DNA from: Anaerolineae bacterium
GTDB lineage: Bacteria; Chloroflexota; Anaerolineae; Aggregatilineales; Aggregatilineaceae
Reading direction: 5' to 3'
DNA length: 7,118 nt
Assembly (NCBI GenBank): GCA_020848665.1
Contig: JADLHR010000201.1
Coordinates: 1-7,118, forward strand
Shown: one piece after another, positions 1 to 5,482 of the stretch
Layout of the letters: each line of letters starts with the position of its first letter
How positions within the stretch are numbered: the stretch's first letter is position 1
The notes under the pieces: model-generated
The model's database searches: none
Told to the model about the DNA's origin: nothing
The model's input: only the letters and a program-made list of their open reading frames with translations
Translations under genes and position numbers: made by a program

Positions 1-76
1 CCTTCCCTCATTTTGGGGGCAAGGGGCCGGGGGATGGGGGGCTTTACCCGGCGCGCAAGTGCATAACACGCTCTAG
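1..76. repeat. Interspersed repeat, direct copy A (touches the left edge)
   Basis: This 76-bp stretch is repeated at 188-263 with a single difference (A at 22, G at 209). It has a C-rich start, several G-runs, a gggatgggggg core, then a gcgcgcaagtgcataac segment, and ends in ctctag. The copy may continue to the left of the window. No convincing gene covers it: reading frames across it encode low-complexity Pro/Gly-rich peptides that simply translate the repeat. The near-identity of two copies in otherwise non-coding DNA points to an interspersed repeat or a miniature non-autonomous element, but no transposase is visible. Confidence 0.85.
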
Positions 77-92
77 AGGCTGTTATGCACTT
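57..92. repeat. 36-bp palindrome joining repeat copy A to an inverted arm
   Basis: The 12-bp arm aagtgcataaca (57-68) is the exact reverse complement of tgttatgcactt (81-92). Between them lies the 8-bp palindrome ctctagag (71-78), flanked by two unpaired base pairs on each side (69-70 and 79-80). This makes an almost perfect palindrome centred at 74/75. It could form a cruciform, or a hairpin if transcribed. It sits where direct copy A ends and a diverged inverted copy begins, so it looks like the head-to-head junction of two repeat units. Confidence 0.85.
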
Positions 93-187
93 TGTGGTCT
101 GGCTTCCAAGCCATCCCCCCATCCTTCCGACCTGCGGTCGGCTTTCCTTCCCCCAGAACGAGGGAAGGAAAAAACAGAGCGGTCTCC
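93..187. repeat. Diverged inverted arm of the interspersed repeat, with local hairpins
   Basis: Read on the opposite strand, this stretch has the same order of blocks as copies A and B. The block ccccccatcc (115-124) matches the reverse complement of the gggatgggggg core. The 18 bases at 151-168 match the reverse complement of 188-205 at 16 positions. Inside it are three small perfect hairpins: ggctt/aagcc (101-112), ccgac/gtcgg (127-141) and a 10-bp stem tttccttccc/gggaaggaaa (143-152 with 162-171). The region therefore appears to be an older, inverted copy of the same element rather than coding DNA. Confidence 0.65.
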
Positions 188-263
188 CCTTCCCTCATTT
201 TGGGGGCAGGGGGCCGGGGGATGGGGGGCTTTACCCGGCGCGCAAGTGCATAACACGCTCTAG
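188..263. repeat. Interspersed repeat, direct copy B
   Basis: This is the second copy of the 76-bp unit, 75 of 76 bases identical to copy A, and in the same orientation. Identity stops right after ctctag: copy A continues with the inverted arm, while copy B is followed by a 10-bp tandem repeat. The sharp right-hand boundary at the same base suggests a defined end of the repeat unit. Confidence 0.85.
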
Positions 264-283
264 TATACCGCAGTATACCGCAG
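262..283. repeat. 10-bp tandem repeat next to copy B
   Basis: The unit agtataccgc occurs twice in tandem (262-271 and 272-281), followed by ag, the first two bases of a third unit. It overlaps the last bases of repeat copy B. It may be simple slippage, or a pair of sites upstream of the response regulator gene; nothing in the sequence decides between these. Confidence 0.6.
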
Positions 284-347
284 ACTTTTCTGCCGAAGAT
301 CACCGCCCCCGTGATTCCATCCGCGCGCCTGGCGTAACGCAGGCCGG

Positions 348-377
348 TAGACATCGAATCCGCGCCTGTGGTAGACT
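348..377 (+). promoter_or_regulatory. Candidate sigma-70-type promoter for the first response regulator
   Basis: TAGACA at 348-353 differs from the -35 consensus TTGACA at one position. After an 18-bp spacer comes TAGACT at 372-377 as a -10 element, preceded by TGG (369-371), the extended -10 arrangement. Transcription would start near 384, giving a leader of about 60 nt before the response regulator start. Motif matching alone is weak evidence, but the position and orientation fit the gene. Confidence 0.4.
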
Positions 378-424
378 GGGGATCAGACGGTTTGTAAGAC
401 CGGCCGGCGGGTGGCAGGCGGAGC

Positions 425-432
425 GGAGAGGG
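425..432 (+). promoter_or_regulatory. Shine-Dalgarno site that decides the start of the first response regulator
   Basis: The purine run GGAGAGGG lies 8 nt before a GTG (441) and 11 nt before an ATG (444) in the same frame. The upstream in-frame GTG at 411 has no such site at a proper distance, and it would add residues that are not part of the receiver fold. The true start is therefore 441 or 444, not 411. Confidence 0.6.
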
Positions 433-443
433 TAAGCGGCGTG

Positions 444-851
444 ATGGGTGAGGCCCCAACAATCAGAATAGTCTGCATCGAAGACGAGCGCGAAATGATC
501 GACCTGGTTCGGCTGATTCTCTCCCGGCGCGGCTACGAGGTGCACGGCGCGCTCGGTGGGCACGAGGGCCTGGCGCTGATCGCGGCGGTCAGGCCGGACG
601 TGGTGCTGCTCGACCTGATGATGCCCGATATGGATGGCTGGGAAGTCTACCAGCAGATGAAAGCCTGCGATCACATGCGGTCGATTCCGGTGATCGTGGT
701 CACGGCCAAGGCGCAGAGCATTGACAAAGTGCTGGGGCTGCATATTGCCAAAGTGGACGATTACATCACCAAGCCGTTCGGGCCATCGGAGCTGCTGGAC
801 AGCGTGGTGCGTGTTCTGCAGCGAGCCGGTCTGGAAGTCGAAGGGGCCTGA
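444..851 (+). CDS. Stand-alone response regulator receiver protein (CheY-like)
   Basis: This 135-residue protein is one receiver (REC) domain with no output domain. The expected residues are present. The acidic pair is E13-D14, the phospho-accepting aspartate is D57 in VVLLDLMMPDMDGWE, the switch threonine is T87 and the conserved lysine is K110 in the ITKPF motif. After the last helix only about ten residues remain, so no DNA-binding or enzymatic domain is attached. It should be a cytoplasmic phosphorelay or adaptor protein, phosphorylated by a histidine kinase and acting through protein contacts. The neighbouring kinase at 4144-5475 has its own adjacent regulator, so the partner of this one is unknown. 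A promoter-like sequence upstream and a strong terminator just downstream suggest it is transcribed alone. The ATG at 444 was chosen over GTG 441 (nearly as good) and GTG 411. Confidence 0.9.
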   Translation: MGEAPTIRIVCIEDEREMIDLVRLILSRRGYEVHGALGGHEGLALIAAVRPDVVLLDLMMPDMDGWEVYQQMKACDHMRSIPVIVVTAKAQSIDKVLGLHIAKVDDYITKPFGPSELLDSVVRVLQRAGLEVEGA

Positions 852-877
852 CGCGCGCCGGATCAGGAACACTGAGC

Positions 878-899
878 AGAGGGCCTCTGGCCCTTTTTT
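878..899 (+). terminator. Intrinsic terminator after the first response regulator
   Basis: A compact hairpin (agggcc, loop tct, ggccct; 880-894) runs straight into six T residues (894-899). The first A-rich bases before the stem (878-880) can also pair with the T tract. It lies 27 nt after the stop codon, a textbook arrangement for Rho-independent termination. Confidence 0.85.
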
Positions 900-932
900 C
901 ATGCGTGGCGATCGGTGGCTGCCCGCTGCGGC

Positions 933-964
933 GTACCGTTCCGTCCGTACCGTTCCGTCCGTAC
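933..964. repeat. 14-bp tandem repeat upstream of the methyltransferase gene
   Basis: The unit gtaccgttccgtcc occurs twice in direct tandem (933-946 and 947-960) and is followed by gtac, the first four bases of a third unit. It lies between the terminator of the upstream gene and the candidate promoter of the methyltransferase. It may be a tandem operator or a slippage product. Confidence 0.7.
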
Positions 965-988
965 TATCGTGTTCCGCGCAGTCAGTTG

Positions 989-994
989 TACAAT
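989..994 (+). promoter_or_regulatory. Possible -10 element for the methyltransferase gene
   Basis: TACAAT at 989-994 matches the -10 consensus TATAAT at five positions and lies about 60 nt before the gene start. No convincing -35 hexamer is seen 16-18 bp upstream, where the sequence is close to atcgtg. The 14-bp tandem repeat ends 25 bp upstream of it, so an activator site could replace the -35. This is a weak call. Confidence 0.3.
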
Positions 995-1057
995 GAAGCG
1001 GGGTATCACTTTGCGCGGCGTTGCGCCTGCTCACGCGCGACGAAAGGACGGCACGCG

Positions 1058-1945
1058 ATGAAAAGCTCCCTTCAAGCCCTGCTCGACACCGGACAACCAA
1101 TTGTCGCCGATGGCGGCATGGGTACCATGCTGATCGCGCAGGGGCTGCGCCAGGGTGAGTCGCCGGAACGATGGAACGTCGAACACCCGGAGCGTATCCG
1201 CCAGATTCACCGCGATTATATCCAGGCCGGGGCGCAGATCATCCTGACCAACAGCTTCGGCGGGAACCGCTATCGCCTGGGGCGCAGCGATCTGGCGGGC
1301 CGCGTGGACGAGCTGAACCGCGCGGCAGCGGCGCTCGCTCGCGCTGAAGCGGACGCCGCGCCTGGTCCAGTGGTGGTTGGCGGGTCGATGGGGCCGACCG
1401 GCGAGATGCTGGACCCTTATGGCGAGCTGTCGTTCGACGACGCCAGCGCTGCATTCGAGGCCCAGGCCGCCGCGCTGGTCGCGGGCGGGGTTGACGTGCT
1501 GTGGATCGAGACGATGGCCGACCTGGAGGAGGTCCGCGCTGCCGCCGAAGGTGCGCACCGGGCTGCGCCCGACACGCCGGTCGTCATGACGATGACGTTC
1601 GACACCAACGGGCGAACGATGATGGGCGTCTCGCCGGAGAAAGCGACCAAGGCGCTGCGCGCGCACGGGGTGATCGCTCTCGGCGCGAACTGCGGCAACG
1701 GCGCGGGCGAGATCGAGCGCGTGATCGAGCAGATGCGCGCCGTCGATGCGACCGTCCCGCTGGTCGCCAAAGCCAACGCCGGGCTGCCGCGTATGGAAGG
1801 CGACCAGGCGGTGTACGATGCCACGCCGGAGATCATGGGCCAGTATGCGGCCCGCGCGCGCGATCAGGGCGCGCAGATCATCGGGGCCTGCTGCGGCAGC
1901 ACCCCGGCGCACATCGCCGCGATTGCCGCCGCGCTGCGCGAGTGA
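1058..1945 (+). CDS. Homocysteine S-methyltransferase family protein, single domain
   Basis: This 295-residue protein matches the zinc-dependent homocysteine S-methyltransferase (TIM-barrel) family. The N-terminal strand carries DGGMGT (18-23), followed by the TNSFGGN turn (64-70) and GGSMGPTGEML (108-118). The three metal-binding cysteines are present: C212 in GANCGNG, and C278-C279 in GACCGS. It should bind homocysteine through zinc and transfer a methyl group to make methionine. The length fits a lone catalytic domain. The corrinoid-binding and methyl-folate domains of full methionine synthase (MetH) are absent and are not encoded next to it. The methyl donor (betaine, S-methylmethionine, another small molecule, or a methyl-corrinoid protein encoded elsewhere) cannot be read from the sequence. 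ATG 1058 was chosen because GAAAGGA (1042-1048) sits 9 nt upstream; an extension to 905 would add 51 residues unlike the family. It stands alone, with an unlinked gene 197 nt downstream. Confidence 0.9.
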   Translation: MKSSLQALLDTGQPIVADGGMGTMLIAQGLRQGESPERWNVEHPERIRQIHRDYIQAGAQIILTNSFGGNRYRLGRSDLAGRVDELNRAAAALARAEADAAPGPVVVGGSMGPTGEMLDPYGELSFDDASAAFEAQAAALVAGGVDVLWIETMADLEEVRAAAEGAHRAAPDTPVVMTMTFDTNGRTMMGVSPEKATKALRAHGVIALGANCGNGAGEIERVIEQMRAVDATVPLVAKANAGLPRMEGDQAVYDATPEIMGQYAARARDQGAQIIGACCGSTPAHIAAIAAALRE

Positions 1946-1985
1946 CAGCCCGCGTCGCAGGCGCGCATCGCGGAAAATCGAATCA

Positions 1986-1994
1986 TGCTACACT
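1986..1994 (+). promoter_or_regulatory. Candidate extended -10 promoter for the LysM/DUF192 pair
   Basis: TGC followed by TACACT (1986-1994) fits the extended -10 pattern TGn-TATAAT with two differences in the hexamer. No good -35 box is visible about 17 bp upstream, which is common for extended -10 promoters. Transcription from here would include the structured leader that follows. The gap holds no other promoter-like sequence that stood out. Confidence 0.4.
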
Positions 1995-1995
1995 A

Positions 1996-2085
1996 AGCCG
2001 TTAACGATTGGCGATTGGTGCGCCGATCCGGCGCTCAGCCGATCGCGTTTGCTTGCCCAATCGCTCATCGCTAACCGCTGACTGC
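1996..2085. repeat. Long imperfect inverted repeat built from degenerate 7-bp units
   Basis: The 23 bases at 1996-2018 pair with 2057-2079 at 19 positions. The inner 19 bp (2000-2018 with 2057-2075) match at 16. A small perfect hairpin, gcgcc/ggcgc (2020-2034), sits in the loop. Both arms are built of 7-bp units. The left arm has cgattgg twice (2005-2018). The right arm has caatcgc, tcatcgc, taaccgc and tgactgc in a row (2058-2085). In RNA this would fold into a long hairpin in the leader of the LysM gene. The same heptad type recurs at 4110-4150. Confidence 0.65.
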
Positions 2086-2142
2086 TCTCATGCCCAGCCG
2101 CGCGGCGGGCCGAATTGATCTGATTAATCTGAAGGGGGCCTC

Positions 2143-3669
2143 ATGCGACAACCGCATTCTCTCACGGTCGGCCGGCTGGTGGGCGGGGCGCTGCTGATTG
2201 CGCTGGCCGCGCTGAGCGCGGGGACGCTTCAACCTGCGTCTGCCCAGGGGGGCGTAAACCTGCTCCAGAACCCCGGCTTCGAGCCGCCATATGTGACGCA
2301 CAACAGCGACGCAGCGCTGCAAGTCGCCAGCGGCTGGCAGCCCTGGTATCTCGACACCGGGGGGCCGACCAGTGTCAATGCGCGGCCCGAATACCTGCCC
2401 GCTCCGGCAGCGCGTGTGCGCTCCGGCAGCGCCGCTCAGGAATACAATACCTTCTTCGCCACGCACACCGCCGGGGTGTACCAGCGCGTGCCGGTCACTG
2501 CCGGGACGGAGCTGCGCTTCAGCGTCTGGATGTGGGTCTGGTCGTCGGCCACCTTCGACGATCCGAACGTCAGCGAAGACCCGAATGATGTCCGGGCCAG
2601 CGTCGGAATCGACCCGACCGGCGGCGTGAACGCCGAAAGCCCGAACGTCGTCTGGTCGGAGGAAGTCGAATTCTACGACCAGTACCGTGAGTTGTCGGTC
2701 GTGGCGACCGCGTCCGGCCCGGCGGTCACCGTCTTCGTCCGCAGCGCGCCCCAGAACTATGTTGGGACGACCAATATCTACCTGGACGACGCGGGCCTGT
2801 ACCCGTTAGGCGAGGTCCCGCAGCAGCCGCCGACGGCGCTGCCGTCGCCGACGCCGGGCGAGGTCCTGCCGACGCAGGAAGGCTCGCAGACACCGCGTCC
2901 CACCCCGGCGATCACCTTTACGCCGCAGCCAAGCGCGACTCCGATTACCAGCTTCACGCAGCCGCCGACCTTTACCCCGGCGATCACCATTCCGCCGGCT
3001 ATCACGCCGTTCCCGTCGGTCACGCCGTTCCCAACCCACACGCCGCGCCCGGTCACCGCGACGCCGGTCCTGCCAGGTGACTTCGACAGCTCGATCGTCT
3101 ACACCGTCCAGGCGGGCGACACAGTCAGCAAGCTGGCGCAGCGGTTCGGCAGCACGATTGAGGCGATCGCGCGCGTCAACGGCCTGAGCGACCCCGGCCT
3201 GATCTACGTCGGGCAGACGCTGGTCATTCCGATCAAGGGCGGCGCGTTCCCGCAGCCGCCGACCTTTACGCCCGCGCCGGTCTATCCGACTGCTGCGCCG
3301 CCTGCCTTCCCGACCGCCGCGCCGCCGCCGACCGGGCTGGGCACCTATGTCGTGCAGCACGGCGACAGCCTGTCCACCATCGCGGCGCGCTACAATACGA
3401 CCGTCGCAACGCTGGCCCAGCTCAACAACCTGGTCAACGCGAACCTGATTTACGCCGGGCAAGTGCTGCGCGTCCCGGCGGTCGCAGCACCCGCGCCGGT
3501 ACCGGCGCCGCCTCCCGCGCAGCCGGTGACACACATCGTACAGCCTGGCGATAACCTGTACCGGATCAGCGTGATCTACGGCGTGCCAGCGGACGCGATC
3601 ATCCGCGCCAACGGCATTTACAACCCGAACCTGATCTTCGTTGGGCAGCGGCTGGTCATTCCGCGATGA
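2143..3669 (+). CDS. Secreted protein with three LysM modules and an N-terminal beta-sandwich-like region
   Basis: This 508-residue protein starts with a signal peptide: a hydrophobic stretch at about 12-28 and an ASA-Q cleavage site near residue 34. Residues 38-223 run from NLLQNPGFE to YLDDAGLYPLG, typical of the first and last strands of carbohydrate-binding-like jelly-roll domains. The exact family is not certain. A Pro/Thr/Ser-rich linker (about 224-312) leads to LysM1 (318-363), a second Pro/Ala-rich linker, LysM2 (400-445), a short Pro/Ala linker and LysM3 (462-507), which ends the protein. Each LysM has the Y/H-x-V-Q-x-G-D start and a GQ-x-L-x-(I/V)-P end. The octapeptide QPPTFTPA appears in both long linkers (273-280, 371-378), encoded by an identical 19-base stretch. 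LysM binds N-acetylglucosamine polymers such as peptidoglycan, so a cell-surface, wall-binding role is likely. No catalytic domain, membrane anchor or sorting signal is seen. The start follows GAAGGGGG (2131-2138). The gene overlaps the DUF192 gene by 4 nt. Confidence 0.9.
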   Translation: MRQPHSLTVGRLVGGALLIALAALSAGTLQPASAQGGVNLLQNPGFEPPYVTHNSDAALQVASGWQPWYLDTGGPTSVNARPEYLPAPAARVRSGSAAQEYNTFFATHTAGVYQRVPVTAGTELRFSVWMWVWSSATFDDPNVSEDPNDVRASVGIDPTGGVNAESPNVVWSEEVEFYDQYRELSVVATASGPAVTVFVRSAPQNYVGTTNIYLDDAGLYPLGEVPQQPPTALPSPTPGEVLPTQEGSQTPRPTPAITFTPQPSATPITSFTQPPTFTPAITIPPAITPFPSVTPFPTHTPRPVTATPVLPGDFDSSIVYTVQAGDTVSKLAQRFGSTIEAIARVNGLSDPGLIYVGQTLVIPIKGGAFPQPPTFTPAPVYPTAAPPAFPTAAPPPTGLGTYVVQHGDSLSTIAARYNTTVATLAQLNNLVNANLIYAGQVLRVPAVAAPAPVPAPPPAQPVTHIVQPGDNLYRISVIYGVPADAIIRANGIYNPNLIFVGQRLVIPR

Positions 3670-4043
3670 GCCAGCCGCATGCGATTCGCCGCGCCGGGAG
3701 CGGCGAGGTGGTGCTGGCGCGCACCGCGCGCGCCGACACGTTCTTCAAACGCTGGCGCGGCCTGATGCTGCGCCGCCGGTTGGACGAGGATGAAGGGCTG
3801 TTGTTCACTTTTCGCCACGAGAACCGGGGCGAGAGCGCGATTCACATGTTCTTCGTCGGGTTTCCGATCGCGGCGGTGTGGCTGGACGCGCACGGCGTCG
3901 TGGTCGATGCCCGGCTCGCCAAACCGTGGCGGCCCTACTATGCCCCGGCGCGCCCGGCCCGCTACCTGATCGAAGCGCCGCCGAGCCTGCTGGAGCGCGT
4001 CGCCATCGGAGACCAACTGGCCTTCGACGGCCTGAGCGCATAG
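3666..4043 (+). CDS. DUF192 family protein
   Basis: This 125-residue protein has the hallmarks of the DUF192 family, whose biochemical role is unknown. They are RWRGLM (29-34), EGLLF (43-47), the long core IHMFFVGFPIAAVWLD (59-74), KPW (86-88), the ARYLIEAP strand (98-105) and a closing GDQLAFD (115-121). It spans nearly the whole usual domain. Many family members are exported, but no signal peptide is seen here, so this one is probably cytoplasmic. Its ATG overlaps the LysM gene stop in an ATGA junction, with no clear Shine-Dalgarno site of its own upstream, so translation is probably coupled to the LysM gene. That coupling suggests the two products are needed together, possibly at the cell envelope, but this is inference. 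A hairpin terminator-like element follows 20 nt after the stop. Confidence 0.88.
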   Translation: MSQPHAIRRAGSGEVVLARTARADTFFKRWRGLMLRRRLDEDEGLLFTFRHENRGESAIHMFFVGFPIAAVWLDAHGVVVDARLAKPWRPYYAPARPARYLIEAPPSLLERVAIGDQLAFDGLSA

Positions 4044-4062
4044 CGGCGGTTCTAACAGAATA

Positions 4063-4100
4063 CGCCGGGGCAAGCGGCATACTCGCCCCGGCGCTTTCTT
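4063..4100 (+). terminator. Hairpin terminator of the LysM-DUF192 operon at a convergent junction
   Basis: The 9-bp arms cgccggggc (4063-4071) and gccccggcg (4085-4093) are perfect reverse complements separated by 13 bases. They are followed by ctttcttgtct, a broken T tract. The element lies 20 nt past the DUF192 stop and 50 nt past the end of the minus-strand kinase gene. On the minus strand the bases after the stem (tattctgtt) are also fairly T-rich, so it may work in both directions. Confidence 0.65.
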
Positions 4101-4109
4101 GTCTCTTGC

Positions 4110-4150
4110 TGACCGCTAACCGCTAACCGCTGCTCTTTGCTGCCTATCGC
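4110..4150. repeat. Degenerate heptanucleotide repeat overlapping the end of the kinase gene
   Basis: The units tgaccgc, taaccgc and taaccgc stand in tandem (4110-4130), followed by looser copies tgctctt, tgctgcc and tatcgc (4131-4150). The consensus is close to T(A/G)A(C/T)CGC, as in the right arm of the leader repeat at 2058-2085. The last units extend into the minus-strand kinase gene and contain its TAG stop (4144-4146) and its last codon, an arginine, plus part of the preceding glutamine codon. Confidence 0.6.
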
Positions 4151-5475
4151 TGCCTGTTGAACGGCAGCCGCACTGTGACGCACGTGCCCTCGCCCTCGAC
4201 GCTGTCCAGCGCAATCGAGCCGTGATAGTGCTCGATCATGGCGCGTACCGCCGCCAGCCCGATCCCGGTGCCCACGATCTTCGACCTTTTCGCATTCGAG
4301 GCGCGAAAGAACTCGTCGAAGATGCGCGGCAGATCGGCTGCCGGGATGCCGATTCCCGTATCCTGCACGGTGACCGTGACCTGCGCCGCCTCGTGCTCGA
4401 CCGCGTGCCCGATTGTCACGATGCCGCCGTCGGGCGTGTATTTGATCGCGTTGTTGATCAGGTTGCTGAAGATCATACTCAGGCCGGTGTCTACCGCCCG
4501 CACCATGATCGGCGTGCGCGGCGGGGTCTGGACGGCGATGTTCCGGGCGTCCGCCAGTAGGCGCTCACGCTCGATGGCATCCGCCAGCACTGCGCCAAGA
4601 TCGACCGCCTCCAGCGGCGGGTGCGCGACCGACGCTTCACGGCTGGCGGCGAAGTCGAGCAGATCGTCGATCAGCTCGCGCAGGCCGTCGAGCCGCACCC
4701 CAACGCGCTCGATGATCACTGCCTGGGAGGGCGTCAGCTCGTCCAGGTAGCCGTGCTCGATGCTGCGGACCAGCGCCAGGCCGGACGCGACCGGCGCGCG
4801 CAACTCGTGCGTGGCGGCGCGGGTAAAGGCCGCGCGCGCCTCGTTCAGCGCGCGGATACTGGCTTCGCGTTGGCGCAGGCGCCTGGCCTGCCGCGCGACC
4901 AGCTCCGCGACTGTCAGCGCAGTTGTTGAGAAGAAAAACAGCGCAGCCAGCGCCGGGACGCCGCGCCGGTGAAGGTCACCGCCCAGCCCAAGGTCCGGCA
5001 GCGCGATGTGCGGCAGCGCGCCGCTGGCTTCCAGCCCGGCCAGCGCCGCGACGATCAGCGCCGCCAACAGCGCGAGGCCGCGTGCGCCACGCGGCGGCAG
5101 CAGCGTCCCCGCCAATGCGACGTGAATCACGAAGTAAATCAGGGCCGGGCTGGTGATCCCGCCGGTGAAATGAACCAGGGCGACCATCGCCAGCCAGTCG
5201 AGCGCGATCTGCCCCCACAGTGTGCGCCGGGCCGTTGCTGCCGGACGGCCGGAGCGGCGCGCCTCGGCCACCAGCGCGGCGTTATAGCCCAATACTACGA
5301 CGCCGAGCGCCAGCAGCGCCTTCGCCGGAAGCTCAATGCCTAACCCCCAGCGTGCGACTGTCGTCAGAAGCAGGATGCTCAGCCCGGCCGCCCAGCGCAG
5401 CCGGATCAGTAGTCGGGCAGTCTGCGCCAACTCGTCATCCGAGGGGCGCAGCGCGACGAGGTCTGGCGCCTGCAT
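4144..5475 (-). CDS. Six-helix membrane sensor histidine kinase, RegB-like topology
   Basis: This 443-residue protein has six predicted membrane helices (about 24-44, 50-70, 87-103, 111-128, 132-150, 173-194), then a short coiled linker (195-215) and a full kinase core. The H-box is FTRAATHELRAP with H223 as phospho-acceptor. The N-box includes NLINNAIKYTPDGG (338-351), G1 is DTGIGIP (372-378), the F-box FDEFF (386-390) and G2 GTGIGLA (402-408), all intact. No PAS, GAF or HAMP domain is present, so sensing probably happens in or near the membrane helices. The segment FTGGITSP before helix 4 resembles the quinone-binding GGxxNPF loop of RegB/PrrB, but N and F are replaced and the only cysteine is C432, so the redox cysteine of RegB is missing. 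It follows a receiver-only regulator by 7 nt in the hydrogenase operon. The cognate pair is likely. The signal is unproven. Confidence 0.93.
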   Translation of the reverse strand: MQAPDLVALRPSDDELAQTARLLIRLRWAAGLSILLLTTVARWGLGIELPAKALLALGVVVLGYNAALVAEARRSGRPAATARRTLWGQIALDWLAMVALVHFTGGITSPALIYFVIHVALAGTLLPPRGARGLALLAALIVAALAGLEASGALPHIALPDLGLGGDLHRRGVPALAALFFFSTTALTVAELVARQARRLRQREASIRALNEARAAFTRAATHELRAPVASGLALVRSIEHGYLDELTPSQAVIIERVGVRLDGLRELIDDLLDFAASREASVAHPPLEAVDLGAVLADAIERERLLADARNIAVQTPPRTPIMVRAVDTGLSMIFSNLINNAIKYTPDGGIVTIGHAVEHEAAQVTVTVQDTGIGIPAADLPRIFDEFFRASNAKRSKIVGTGIGLAAVRAMIEHYHGSIALDSVEGEGTCVTVRLPFNRQR

Positions 5476-5482
5476 CGCGGGT

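Noticed and set aside
1..263. CRISPR array
   Set aside because: There are only two direct copies, of 76 bp, with 111 bp between them that is itself an inverted copy; there is no regular short repeat-spacer pattern and no cas gene.
376..404. tRNA-like stem-loop: cggt/accg around a seven-base ttgtaag loop
   Set aside because: It resembles an anticodon arm, but the fifth stem pair fails, and no acceptor stem or correctly placed T arm (GGTTCGAATCC) can be found around it. A tcgaatcc string upstream at 354-361 is on the wrong side.
73..462. Open frames on both strands across the left-edge repeats (minus 73-462, plus 85-435)
   Set aside because: They translate the palindromic repeat into low-complexity Pro/Gly/Arg peptides, have no recognisable domain, and overlap the real response regulator start.
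905..1057. N-terminal extension of the methyltransferase gene to the ATG/GTG-type start near 905
   Set aside because: It would translate the tandem repeat and the promoter region, is unlike the family, and a good ribosome site precedes the ATG at 1058.
300..1100. Long minus-strand open frame of 266 codons
   Set aside because: It is antisense to the response regulator gene, crosses a strong terminator and a tandem repeat, and has the Arg/His-rich composition of a GC-rich shadow frame.
1031..1912. Long minus-strand open frame of 293 codons opposite the methyltransferase
   Set aside because: The plus-strand frame has clear family motifs and a ribosome site; the antisense product is Arg-rich with no domain.
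1996..2142. Metabolite riboswitch in the LysM leader
   Set aside because: The leader can fold into a long hairpin, but this comes from the 7-bp repeats; no conserved riboswitch core was recognised.
2806..3534. Minus-strand open frames opposite the LysM gene
   Set aside because: Pro/Thr-rich linkers in GC-rich DNA leave antisense frames open; the products are Arg- or Gly/Val-rich and repetitive with no family resemblance.
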